A stretch of 64,000 nt of DNA, taken from NCBI GenBank assembly GCA_027482185.1, contig JAIXWF010000011.1, forward strand, positions 62,001 through 126,000, in the 5' to 3' direction. How positions within the stretch are numbered: the first letter of the stretch is position 1; every line of letters begins with the position of its first letter. The translations under genes and the position numbers were made by a program. This stretch comes from Opitutaceae bacterium. GTDB lineage: Bacteria; Verrucomicrobiota; Verrucomicrobiia; Opitutales; Opitutaceae. Positions 8,770 through 18,019 of this stretch are shown here, piece after piece. Under the pieces are notes generated by a model that was not told where the DNA came from, ran no database searches, and saw only the letters and a program-made list of their open reading frames with translations.

Positions 8770-11700
8770 ATGGCACGGTCTTCTAGCAACACCGCACTCG
8801 CGCCCGAGTTGCCGATCCAGGCGCCGGTCGAAGAGCCGATCATCAATAGCCCCTATGTCGTGCCCAAAGCGCACTGGGCTTACGACAAATCCGGCAAGGC
8901 CAACAAGATGTCCGGTCGACGGGATGCGCGATACTTCTGGACGACCCAGCGGGTGCTTACTGGCCAAACGGAGCTGGAGAGCATCGGAGGCGACTACGGC
9001 AGCGAACCGCTACCGCTTGTAAATGCACTACGCGCAGATGTCGCCAAGTGGCGCGACAGTGGTTACGAAAACGCAAGCCAAGTCACCAAGAAGCTACTGG
9101 CTCACTGGACGCGAACCGACCGCAAGCGCCGGTTCTTCTTCTGCCAGATGGAGGCCGTTGAAACGGTCATTTACATCAATGAGATCCTGGCCGCTGGCCG
9201 GCGGACGCGCTTCAACCAAGCCGTGACACCGTTGGACTACGCTGCCATGATCAAGGGTGAGAAACCTCCGCTTGCCGCCGGCATGAGCGACGAGTTTTTC
9301 CCGCGCCTATGCGACCAACCATGGGATCGGACGCAAAGAGCACTCGTCCGCTACGGCTGCAAAATGGCCACGGGTTCCGGCAAAACGGTCGTCATGGCGA
9401 TGCTGGTCGCATGGAGTTTCTGCAATCGCGGAGCGGTGCCGGGAGACACCCGCTTTCCGTCAGCCGTTGTGGTGGCGTGCCCAAATCTCACGGTGCGCGA
9501 GCGCCTTCAGGTGCTGCGCACTGACGGCGACCCCGAGAAGAGCTACTACGCTATCTTCGACATTGTGCCTCCCACGCTACGCAACTTGCTTTCGAGCGGG
9601 CGCGTGCTGGTAACGAATTGGCATGCCTTCGCTCCGGAGAGCGAACACGCAGAGGGCGGTGCAACATATGCCGTGGTGCAGAAAGGCGAAGAAGGGGCGG
9701 ACGCATTCGCTCGTAGAGTGCTGCGGGATCTATACGGCCGAGGCGAAATCCTCGTGATGAACGATGAGGCGCACCACGCCTACCGGCCGGCCCCGCCGGA
9801 AGAGGCCGTGAAGAGCAAGAAGAAGAAGGGCGACGAAGCTGGCTTTGGTGAAGTGAGCGACGACGACCAGAAGGAAGCCACGGTCTGGGTGGAAGGACTA
9901 GATAAGCTCAACTCCTCCGTCGGGGTACGTTGCTGCATCGACTTGTCCGCAACCCCGTTTTACCTCGGCGGCAGCGGCTACATCGAGGGCTCGCCGTTTC
10001 CGTGGTTGGTGAGCGACTTCGGGCTGGTGGACGCCATTGAGAGCGGTATCACCAAAATCCCACGCCTTCCGGTAGCGGATACCAGCGGCCGGCCCGACCC
10101 CAAATTCTTCCGCCTATGGGACGAAATCAAACGCCAGCTCAAGGCCCAGGGAGACGCCAACTTTGATCGCGGCAAGCCTAAGCCCGAGGCAACCTGGCGG
10201 CAGGCGCAGCCGGCGTTCGCGATGTTGGCGGCGCAGTGGCAGGAACGTTTCGGACAACATCGGGAGGCCAAGGGCGGCCAAACCTTTGTGCCGCCCGTGA
10301 TTATCGTCGTCTGCGACAATACGGATATGGCGCAGGTATTCTTTGAGAAGATCTCCGGCGAAACCATCGAGGAAATCACCGAGGAAGACGATGACGGCAC
10401 CGTCACTACCCGAAAGGAACGACGATACAATCCCGACGGCGTGCCTTTCCCCGACTTGGCCAACACCGCCGGACGTACGGTGACACTGCGCATCGACAGC
10501 AAGCTACTTGCCGAGGCCGAGATCGGCAATGCCACCGGCTCAAAACTCAAGGAAGCCGAGCGACTACGCGAACTCATCGCCAACGTTGGCAAGCCCGGTA
10601 CGCCCGGCGAACATATCCGCTGCGTCGTTTCGGTGCAAATGCTCACTGAGGGCTGGGATGCCAACAACGTCACCCAGATCCTCGGCTTGCGTGCATTCGG
10701 CAGTCAGCTGCTCTGCGAGCAAGTCGTCGGGCGTGGTCTGCGGCGCATCAGCTACGACGCCTATATCGACGAACGGACAGGCGAAGAACGCCTTCGCCCG
10801 GAATACGTGGACGTTTACGGCATTCCGTTCTCGGTTATTCCCTACAAGGGCCGCGAGGGCAAAACGCCCGAGCCTGACGACAAACCTACCAACCTCGTGC
10901 AGGCCTTGGTCGAGCGCGGCATGATGGAGATACGGTTCCCCAACGTGGACGGTTACGTCATGGAGTTGCGCCAGCACAAGGTGCGATGCGATATCGCCAA
11001 GGTGGAGCCGCTCACCATTAAGCCCACCGATTTCCCTACCCAGGTTTACGTGCAGCCCCAAGTTGGTATCAAAGAGGCCGGGCAATGCGGTTCGGGAGAT
11101 TTTGCGCTGGGCAAACACGATCGCGAGGAGTTCTACGAACTGCATCACCTTCAGACCATTCTCTTCGAGATCACGCGCCTGATCGTCCACCGCCTCACTG
11201 AGTCACAGCCCGGTAAAGAGGCGAAGCTCAAGCACCACGCCCGCCACCAGCTCTTCCCGCAAGTTCTCGCGATTGTGGAAGATTATGCCGCACGACGAAT
11301 CCAGTGGAACGGATGTGCCAAGCAGGAACTCGCGCTCGAGGTCTACATGCGTAAGGTCGTCGAGCAGCTGAGCGACGCCATCGAGCCCGACCACGGCGCT
11401 GGTGAGCCACCGCTTTTGCCGGTGGTAAATCGTTTCCGTCCCCATGGCAGCACAGCGGAGGTGCGTTTCACAACCACGCGGCCTTGTCACGCAACCTTCA
11501 AGAGCCACATCGACCAAGTCGTTCTCGATACCGATACCTGGGAACGCTCGGCGGCATTTCAACTAGAGGCGAGCGAAGCAGTCTCATTTTTCGCCCGCAA
11601 CGATCACCTCGGACTCGAGATCCCCTACGAATTCTACGGAGGTGCGCACAAGTTTCTGCCTGATTTTGTCGTTCGTCTGCGAAACGGCACCAACGTGCTG

Positions 11701-11877
11701 CTGGAGATAAAAGGCCTTCACGGAGAGAAGGAGGAAGCGAAGTTCCAAGCGGCCAAGCGCTGGGTATCCGCCGTTAACAACTGGGGGCGCATGGGGCGCT
11801 GGGCGTTCCACGTCTGCAGGAGTCCCGACGCGCTTCAGACCGAAGTTGAGTATATCAACAAGCAACCATTCGTGTAA
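8770..11877 (+). CDS. Type III-like restriction helicase with C-terminal PD-(D/E)XK nuclease
   Basis: The 1035-residue protein joins a superfamily 2 DEAD/DEAH motor to a nuclease. Walker A ATGSGKT is at residues 200-206. The DEAH box is at 332-335. Helicase motif III-like DLSATPF and a later QVVGRGLRR (motif VI) complete the motor. Near the C-terminus LPDF (Asp965) and LEIKG (Glu979, Lys981) form a PD-(D/E)XK nuclease core, as in type III Res subunits. It should translocate on and cut DNA, in partnership with the methyltransferase 4 kb upstream. Features such as EPIINSPY near the N-terminus remind me of the BPTD_3080-type restriction endonuclease family, but that is from memory. The UvrD-like gene follows after 14 bases. 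Confidence 0.93.
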   Translation: MARSSSNTALAPELPIQAPVEEPIINSPYVVPKAHWAYDKSGKANKMSGRRDARYFWTTQRVLTGQTELESIGGDYGSEPLPLVNALRADVAKWRDSGYENASQVTKKLLAHWTRTDRKRRFFFCQMEAVETVIYINEILAAGRRTRFNQAVTPLDYAAMIKGEKPPLAAGMSDEFFPRLCDQPWDRTQRALVRYGCKMATGSGKTVVMAMLVAWSFCNRGAVPGDTRFPSAVVVACPNLTVRERLQVLRTDGDPEKSYYAIFDIVPPTLRNLLSSGRVLVTNWHAFAPESEHAEGGATYAVVQKGEEGADAFARRVLRDLYGRGEILVMNDEAHHAYRPAPPEEAVKSKKKKGDEAGFGEVSDDDQKEATVWVEGLDKLNSSVGVRCCIDLSATPFYLGGSGYIEGSPFPWLVSDFGLVDAIESGITKIPRLPVADTSGRPDPKFFRLWDEIKRQLKAQGDANFDRGKPKPEATWRQAQPAFAMLAAQWQERFGQHREAKGGQTFVPPVIIVVCDNTDMAQVFFEKISGETIEEITEEDDDGTVTTRKERRYNPDGVPFPDLANTAGRTVTLRIDSKLLAEAEIGNATGSKLKEAERLRELIANVGKPGTPGEHIRCVVSVQMLTEGWDANNVTQILGLRAFGSQLLCEQVVGRGLRRISYDAYIDERTGEERLRPEYVDVYGIPFSVIPYKGREGKTPEPDDKPTNLVQALVERGMMEIRFPNVDGYVMELRQHKVRCDIAKVEPLTIKPTDFPTQVYVQPQVGIKEAGQCGSGDFALGKHDREEFYELHHLQTILFEITRLIVHRLTESQPGKEAKLKHHARHQLFPQVLAIVEDYAARRIQWNGCAKQELALEVYMRKVVEQLSDAIEPDHGAGEPPLLPVVNRFRPHGSTAEVRFTTTRPCHATFKSHIDQVVLDTDTWERSAAFQLEASEAVSFFARNDHLGLEIPYEFYGGAHKFLPDFVVRLRNGTNVLLEIKGLHGEKEEAKFQAAKRWVSAVNNWGRMGRWAFHVCRSPDALQTEVEYINKQPFV

Positions 11878-11891
11878 GCATAACTAGCGCC

Positions 11892-14732
11892 ATGCCCCTC
11901 GTCGTTGTTCACCGAGAAAACAAGTTCAATGATGTCTTGAGGAACATGCGGCGCAGTGGAGGCAGCCGCGCCAACGCCTATCGGAAAATAGGCGAAATCC
12001 GGCAGAGCTTGGCACTTGGCGAGCGAAATGTCTGCCAAACGACCGACCACGGTGAGACTCGAATCAAGAACTGCGTCAAATACGATATCGGCAACGGACA
12101 CCGCTTGGTTACGGTAGATTTCGGAGAAGTTGTAATGCTATGTTTTGCCGGCTCCCATGACGAGGTAGACCATTGGCTCGACTCCAATCGAAACACGACC
12201 TTCACCTTCGACAAAGAATCGAAAAAGATCGGCGTTGTAGTTGAACGCGAAGTTGCAACCACGTCTTACCTGCCCGCCTCCACAACACCGCCTGAGGACC
12301 CGCGGCCGTATTTGCTGCAGATTGACGGAATTGACTGGGAACAACTCGTACCTCCCAGGAGCATTCGCAGACGATTGCTCGAGCTTGGCGTCGATTCGGA
12401 TGAAGAGAAAATTCTCGAGGTGCTCGGCGATGTAAAGGAGGAGGTCAACGCAGAGATCGCAGACCTATCGCTACAGCTCTTGACAGCTCTTCGCGACGGT
12501 CGGTGCGACATCGCTGAGCGACATCGCGACTTGTTTCTTGGACGAAGGCAGCGGGCGACGGAGCAAACCCCGCTTACACCTGAAATTGTCACCGCCGCAT
12601 CGAACTCCGATACATTGGTTGTATTGAACGATTTGTCGGAAGCAGAGTTTGATGCGTTGTGGGACCCCGCCCGATTCCAGGAATGGATGCTTTATCTGCA
12701 CCCAGGACAGAAACGCATTGTCGACGAGGACTTTGACAAGCCGTGTGTGTTCACCGGGGTTTCAGGCAGCGGAAAAACCTGCGTTCTGATTCACCGCGCG
12801 GTCCGACTGGCGAAGCTTTCTCCGGGTGCTCCGATCCTTATCCTCACTTTGAATCGGTCGCTGGCACATTTGATCGAGAAGCAAGTAGAACGCCTGGGAA
12901 ACGGCGCCAAACACCAGATCAGCGTCATGGCGTTTTACGATTATCTCGAAGCCGTGCTGAAGTTTTACGGACTCGACGACTTTCTCACTTCGGTCAGCGC
13001 CCTTCTTGAGCTTAAGGCGGAGGTGGCGGAGTTTATTCGTACGCACGTTTTGACTGAGCTAACTTCCCTCTTTGCCGCGCGCGATGACTATGAAATTGAA
13101 ACGCTGTGGTCGCAATTCTGCGACGATCCAAATTCACAGGCAACCAAAGATGCATTCTCGCGCCTAACCCACTACCTCAAGGAGCAGGACCCAACCATCG
13201 ACGCAGAACGCTACCTGAAAGACGAACTGACACTTGTCCGCAGCGCGTTTCGGCTGGCTGCTGAATACGAAGGCTACCGCGGATATGATCGTGGCGGTCG
13301 TTGCATTCAGTTTCAGGACAAGCGCCGCGAGGATATCCTGAGACTACTGCGCACCTGGGAAAGATTCCAACTTCGGCACGGTAAACTCGACAGCATGGGG
13401 CTGACTCAAGCGGCGACTGTCGCACTTGACGATCACGGAGGCAGCCTGCCGGAGCATTTGCGGTTTCGCAGCGTGCTAGTGGACGAATTCCAGGACTTTT
13501 CGACCTTGGACCTGGAGCTTATCTGCAAGATCCCGATTAATGCAGAAAATGGGCTGTTTCTCACCGGGGACACGGCACAGAAGATATACACCAAGGATTT
13601 CGATCTGCCTCGCGCGAACCTAGCCCCGGCTAACCGAGTAAATCGAAGCATTCACAAGAATTATCGCAATAGCCGGCAGATCTTGGAGGCGGCGCATCAT
13701 CTCATCGAAGCGTATGCGAACGAGTCGACGGCCAGGCACGAGGGAGTGACCGTCCTCAAACCTGAATATGCGCAGCGCGATGGGGCAATGCCCTTCGTTT
13801 GCCCTACGAATGATCAGCTACAAGCCGCATGGTCGCTTGCGGGTGAGTGGCTGGCTTCCGGTTATCCCGCGTTCAGTGTTTGCATCGCAACCGCGAATCC
13901 GGATGCGGTATCGGTACGGCAGATTCGCGACTCGGCTCCGCCTGACATCGCGACATCTCGCCTTACGGGCGACTATTTGCAGCGGACTGATATCGTGGTC
14001 GTAAGCGATATCTACAATATCAAGGGATTTGAGTTTAGCTTGATTGTTATCGTCGGTCTTGCGGAAGGGGAATTTCCCCCGCGAGGTGTGCCGAGTGGGG
14101 AGGCGTGGAGGGAGGCCCTTCGACTCTACGTTGCGATGACGCGTGGACGTGATGAGGTATGTCTTGTTTACGAAAACAGGCCTTCGCCCTTTCTCTTGGC
14201 GATGGGCGCGGCGGTTGCCGAGCGGCCATTGAACTTTGCGGAGCCGATTGCGACCCGACTGAATCCCGACCTCCCGGCGCCGACGCAGCAAAGCTCTGAG
14301 GATGTAAGATGTAACGAGACGCTAGGTCAGGCTGAGAAAGTTGCGGAGCCTTTCCCGTCGCCACTGCCAACGATTCCTCCGCCTGAGATCATATCGCATC
14401 CGGACGCAATTCCGCCGATTCCCTACCCAAGGCCGGTTTCGATTTCGATTGTTCCTGCCGACAATTTACCTCCAGCGGAGGGAATTGGGTCGGAGATCAC
14501 ATCAGCAAGCCCGGAGCCCGCTGAAGTTGTGCTGAACGGAGTTAGTCTGCTCGTGGTCAAGGGCGAACCCAGTGTTCGGTCTGTGGCGAAGGCACTTGGA
14601 AGAAGTCTTACCCAGATCCACAATGACTTTATGGCGCTCGGGGTATTTACTGCACCCGATGCACCTGTCCGTCGGGCCTTCGCGAATCGAGTGATGGAGA
14701 AGTACGGATGCAGCCCCATATTTCACCGTTAA
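11892..14732 (+). CDS. UvrD-family helicase with RelE-like N-terminus and IF2N-like C-terminus
   Basis: The 946-residue protein is a superfamily 1 helicase. Walker A GVSGSGKT is at residues 289-296. Walker B DEFQD is at 531-535. FLTGDTAQ (motif III) and LYVAMTRGRDEV (motif VI) follow. Residues ~30-100 resemble a RelE/ParE-like fold (KYDIGNGHRLV then CFAGSHDEVDHWL). The last ~60 residues resemble the IF-2 N-terminal small helical domain (VRSVAKALGRSLTQIHNDF). A proline-rich linker of ~100 residues precedes this end. It should unwind or translocate on DNA, and the extra domains may bind nucleic acid or a ribosome-like surface. GC content is about 52% in sampled lines, lower than the neighbouring restriction helicase, which suggests a separate origin. 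Confidence 0.88.
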   Translation: MPLVVVHRENKFNDVLRNMRRSGGSRANAYRKIGEIRQSLALGERNVCQTTDHGETRIKNCVKYDIGNGHRLVTVDFGEVVMLCFAGSHDEVDHWLDSNRNTTFTFDKESKKIGVVVEREVATTSYLPASTTPPEDPRPYLLQIDGIDWEQLVPPRSIRRRLLELGVDSDEEKILEVLGDVKEEVNAEIADLSLQLLTALRDGRCDIAERHRDLFLGRRQRATEQTPLTPEIVTAASNSDTLVVLNDLSEAEFDALWDPARFQEWMLYLHPGQKRIVDEDFDKPCVFTGVSGSGKTCVLIHRAVRLAKLSPGAPILILTLNRSLAHLIEKQVERLGNGAKHQISVMAFYDYLEAVLKFYGLDDFLTSVSALLELKAEVAEFIRTHVLTELTSLFAARDDYEIETLWSQFCDDPNSQATKDAFSRLTHYLKEQDPTIDAERYLKDELTLVRSAFRLAAEYEGYRGYDRGGRCIQFQDKRREDILRLLRTWERFQLRHGKLDSMGLTQAATVALDDHGGSLPEHLRFRSVLVDEFQDFSTLDLELICKIPINAENGLFLTGDTAQKIYTKDFDLPRANLAPANRVNRSIHKNYRNSRQILEAAHHLIEAYANESTARHEGVTVLKPEYAQRDGAMPFVCPTNDQLQAAWSLAGEWLASGYPAFSVCIATANPDAVSVRQIRDSAPPDIATSRLTGDYLQRTDIVVVSDIYNIKGFEFSLIVIVGLAEGEFPPRGVPSGEAWREALRLYVAMTRGRDEVCLVYENRPSPFLLAMGAAVAERPLNFAEPIATRLNPDLPAPTQQSSEDVRCNETLGQAEKVAEPFPSPLPTIPPPEIISHPDAIPPIPYPRPVSISIVPADNLPPAEGIGSEITSASPEPAEVVLNGVSLLVVKGEPSVRSVAKALGRSLTQIHNDFMALGVFTAPDAPVRRAFANRVMEKYGCSPIFHR

Positions 14733-14738
14733 AGTTGA

Positions 14739-14975
14739 AGGCCTACAAATGAATACGCCCTAAGCGAACTGCGAGGGGACTGCGGTGCTCCGACCTTAAG
14801 CGGTTTCGTGTGGTACTGCTCACCCACGGATCGACTGCTGTTTTGTCCCAAGCAGCGGGTGCTTCGTTACGTGGCTCGTTGGTATTCTTGCCGCAAATGC
14901 GGCACGCCATACCCTGAAGGCCAGATCGACCATCACGAAGCCGGATGCCGGCGAAGCCGACGGTATGCCTTCTGA
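14739..14975 (+). other. Possible cryptic zinc-ribbon reading frame without a good start
   Basis: One frame between the helicase and the HNH-like gene is open for about 78 codons. It reads like a small metal-binding protein, with WYCSPTDRLLFC and WYSCRKCGTPYPEGQ followed by an HH-x4-C ending. It has no ATG: the only ATG nearby (14749) is in another frame and stops after four codons. It ends 11 bases inside the next gene. It could be a remnant, a frameshifted gene, or chance. I list it because the Cys spacing is protein-like. Confidence 0.25.
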
Positions 14976-15747
14976 TCACCCAAACCCTCCTTGCCGCCTC
15001 TGCGGCGCGACCGAACCGCTCTGCCGGTCGCACATCTTTCCGCGTTTCACCTTCAAGCGAATGAAGGCACGCGATGGCCATTTTTACCGTTTTGACGGGC
15101 AGCGGCGCGCATGGGAGAGCCGCAGGCGTCAGGACGATTGCTTCGAATATTTGCTCTGCAAAGGGTGCGAGCAGCGCTTTCAAAGATGGGAGAGCTCAAT
15201 TGCCCGTCTCTTCGCCCGCGGTTTTTTCGATAACTTGGAGCCGTCCGCGGGGAAGAAGAGCACCATATTGCAGCTGCCGGATTATGCTACCGCCAAGCTT
15301 TATCTGCTTTCGTTATTGTGGAGATGCCATGCGGCAAAAGATCCAATCTTCCGGCAGGTGGAGCTTGGCGCAAGGCATGACGCCCGGCTTCGCCAGATGT
15401 TGCTTTCTTCCGACCCAGGGGAACCATGGGAATACGGGTGCCTTATCTCAATACCTCACCTGCAGCTAGATGACGGAAAAGTTGATCGGCCGCCTATCGC
15501 CATGATGCCGGAGACGATGCACTTTGGCGCCGAGCACGGGCTCAGACTGGTCAGGATGGTCATCGATGGGATCGTGCTTTGTTTTGTGATCGGCAGCCCT
15601 GATCGTATGCGACAATGGCGCGGCGTACCCGCACTTTTCCAGAGGAGCGGCAGGTTAATCGTGGGTATCGAAGACGCCATGGAGATGCCATTTTTTATCA
15701 AGCAGCTCCAATTAAGCTTTGGAGTGCAGAACCCGATGCATGAATAA
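14965..15747 (+). CDS. HNH-like zinc-finger protein
   Basis: The 260-residue protein starts with CRLCG (residues 11-15), then SHIFPRF, then LLCKGCEQRFQRWE. This is a treble-clef pattern (Cys-x2-Cys, Ser-His, Cys-x2-Cys-Glu) seen in a widespread HNH-related hypothetical family. The remainder is an alpha/beta domain I cannot name. If the fold is a working HNH nuclease, the His of SHI would be the metal or general-base residue. The second catalytic position is not obvious, so it may only bind DNA. It begins 232 bases after the helicase gene and ends 8 bases before the McrB-like gene, hence probably co-transcribed with the McrBC pair. Confidence 0.75.
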   Translation: MPSDHPNPPCRLCGATEPLCRSHIFPRFTFKRMKARDGHFYRFDGQRRAWESRRRQDDCFEYLLCKGCEQRFQRWESSIARLFARGFFDNLEPSAGKKSTILQLPDYATAKLYLLSLLWRCHAAKDPIFRQVELGARHDARLRQMLLSSDPGEPWEYGCLISIPHLQLDDGKVDRPPIAMMPETMHFGAEHGLRLVRMVIDGIVLCFVIGSPDRMRQWRGVPALFQRSGRLIVGIEDAMEMPFFIKQLQLSFGVQNPMHE

Positions 15748-15755
15748 TATTTTCT

Positions 15756-18008
15756 ATGGCCCGAAAAACAAAGACCCGCGACCTCTCTCCAACCCTTGAG
15801 CCGGCCGCGCAGTGGATTCGACGGTGCCTAATTGAGGACGGGTCTATTCTGAGCCCCCGAGGGCTGTGGACCGCGGACCTACTCCGGGAGCTCGAAACGC
15901 GGTTCGTGAAGGCCCCCGATTCGTCGGATCGGAAGTTTCTCGCGAAATTGAAAGACCAGCTCGCCAACGCCAGCCCGGAGGCGCGGTGCCTTATGGCCGA
16001 AGTCCTTTGGATTCTCTCCCTTTTCCCTTCCGCGACGAACATGAAACCCGAGACCAAGCGCGCCCGCGTGCTCGATTTCTGGGCGATGCTACCGTCGCCG
16101 TCATCTCAACCAGCCCTTTCCGATGCTGCCTTGGTGGGCATCGGCAGTGTAGGCCAAGGCTACCTGCAGCACCAGCCGCTTGAGGCGGAGAGCATCATCA
16201 CCATGGCGCTCAATCTAAAGGGGCGAAGCGTGGAGGAAAGAAAGACCATCTTCGCCACTCGGACAAACCTCGAGGAGTGGTTAAACTCACAACCGCGGAT
16301 TGCGAACCGGCAGTTCCCGAACGTGCTGCGCTACTTCGCCTTCCCCGACGAGGTGGAGCGGATCTCTTCGGTCGCCAACAAACGCGCGATTCTGGAGGGC
16401 TACGGTGTTAAGGTCGGAGCCGACTGGCCGCACCAGCGATTGGATGACGAAATTCTGACGCTGAGGACGAAAATGGAAGCGTTACATCCCGGCCAAAATC
16501 TTGATTTTTATGAGGCCCCACTCGTTGATCGCTGGAAAGAGGACCGCGAGAATTCGGACAGGCCAGTGATTTCCACTCCGGTGCCCGTTCCGGTTGGACC
16601 GAACAAGGCCATGGTAGCGGCGCCGCATTTGAACGTGCGGGATCAGCTGGCAGTGAACCGTATTTATTTCGGTCCGCCAGGCACTGGAAAAACCCACAAA
16701 CTGCGCTCGCTCTTCGCCGCTTTTGAGGACGAACCCAGGTCAGCCAGCCGGCAAGAATGGCTACGCTCGATAGTTGCCGACCATGGCTGGCGCGCGGTTA
16801 TCGCGGTATCCCTTAGCACATCTAAAGAAGGAATGAAGGTACCTGATCTTCTGCGCCACGAGTTAATGCTCGCGAAGATAGACCTACGAGGCCGCAGCGC
16901 GAACCTTAGCCAGACTGCATGGGGTTACCTCTGCGAGCACACGCCCCCGGATTCCAAAACGGTTCAAAACAAAATCCGGCGAGCACCTTTCATCTTCGAC
17001 AAGAGTGTTGAGAGTCGATGGGAACTATTGGCCGGCTGGGAAGAAGCCGACAGCGAAGCCGCCGCACTCTCAGAGGTGTATCTCAAAGGCCCTGCATCCG
17101 GCGCTGCCTCAATTAGGCGCTACCGCACGGTCACGTTTCACCCGTCTTACTGCTATGAAGATTTCGTGCGCGGCATCCGCCCGATTGCTACTGAGGATGC
17201 CGGCCGCACCGAGTTCCGGATGGTGGACGGTGTTTTCAAACAGATCTGCGACGAAGCCCGGGCCAACCCCGCCAAGCGCTACGCCCTCTTCATCGACGAG
17301 ATCAACCGCGGCAACATCGCCAAGATCTTCGGCGAGCTCATCACCCTGATCGAACCCGACAAACGCCTCGTCGTCACCGAGGACGGCAGCGTTGTCGGCG
17401 GCATGACGGTCCAGCTTCCCGGCAGCAACACGGGCGAAGCAGTCGAGCCGCCCTTCGGCGTCCCCGCCAACCTCGACCTCTACGGCACCATGAATACGGC
17501 GGACCGTTCCATTGCCCTGCTGGATATCGCCCTCCGCCGCCGCTTCGAATTCGTCGAGCTGCCGCCGCGCTACGATGCCGACATCTTCACCTCTGACGTG
17601 GCCGACGTGGACCGCGGCGCGTTGCTCCGCCGCATCAACGACCGCCTCGAATACCTCCTGGATCGCGACCACCGCATCGGGCACGCCTACCTGATGAAGG
17701 CGAACAGCCTTGCCGAGCTTCGCGGCGCTTTTGCCAACCAGATCATCCCCTTGTTGCAGGAGTACTTTTTCGACGACCTCGGCAAAGTCGCCCTCACACT
17801 CTCAGGTCCCGACGGCACGAGCCCGTTCGTGCGCAAAGAGGAACTCGGCTACGCCACTTTGTTCACCGGCCGCGCCGTTGGTTCCCCAAGCCCCCGCTTC
17901 CGCTACCTCGTCACCGACCCCGCGCAATGGTCAGCCGAAGCCTTTCAATCGATCTACGCCTCCACCGGGCCAGCCACTGACCTCGAAGCTGAAGACGCCG
18001 CCGGCTGA
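15756..18008 (+). CDS. mcrB: McrB-like AAA+ GTPase subunit of a modification-dependent nuclease
   Basis: The 750-residue protein has the McrB AAA+ core: Walker A GPPGTGKT at 306-313, FHPSYCYEDFVRGIRP around 464-479, Walker B FIDEINRGN with Asp514-Glu515, and the GTPase signature MNTADRS at 579-585. In the McrBC family this subunit hydrolyses GTP and translocates DNA after recognising modified bases. Residues 1-300 are the variable recognition part and match nothing I know. The gene has a composition break near 17,150: the upstream half is near 50-55% GC, the downstream half near 65-70%. McrC follows after 11 bases. Confidence 0.92.
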   Translation: MARKTKTRDLSPTLEPAAQWIRRCLIEDGSILSPRGLWTADLLRELETRFVKAPDSSDRKFLAKLKDQLANASPEARCLMAEVLWILSLFPSATNMKPETKRARVLDFWAMLPSPSSQPALSDAALVGIGSVGQGYLQHQPLEAESIITMALNLKGRSVEERKTIFATRTNLEEWLNSQPRIANRQFPNVLRYFAFPDEVERISSVANKRAILEGYGVKVGADWPHQRLDDEILTLRTKMEALHPGQNLDFYEAPLVDRWKEDRENSDRPVISTPVPVPVGPNKAMVAAPHLNVRDQLAVNRIYFGPPGTGKTHKLRSLFAAFEDEPRSASRQEWLRSIVADHGWRAVIAVSLSTSKEGMKVPDLLRHELMLAKIDLRGRSANLSQTAWGYLCEHTPPDSKTVQNKIRRAPFIFDKSVESRWELLAGWEEADSEAAALSEVYLKGPASGAASIRRYRTVTFHPSYCYEDFVRGIRPIATEDAGRTEFRMVDGVFKQICDEARANPAKRYALFIDEINRGNIAKIFGELITLIEPDKRLVVTEDGSVVGGMTVQLPGSNTGEAVEPPFGVPANLDLYGTMNTADRSIALLDIALRRRFEFVELPPRYDADIFTSDVADVDRGALLRRINDRLEYLLDRDHRIGHAYLMKANSLAELRGAFANQIIPLLQEYFFDDLGKVALTLSGPDGTSPFVRKEELGYATLFTGRAVGSPSPRFRYLVTDPAQWSAEAFQSIYASTGPATDLEAEDAAG

Positions 18009-18019
18009 TTGCCGTCCTC

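Noticed and set aside
14743-15183. 146-codon minus-strand frame across the helicase-HNH gap
   Set aside because: It is antisense to the HNH-like gene start and has no recognisable motif.
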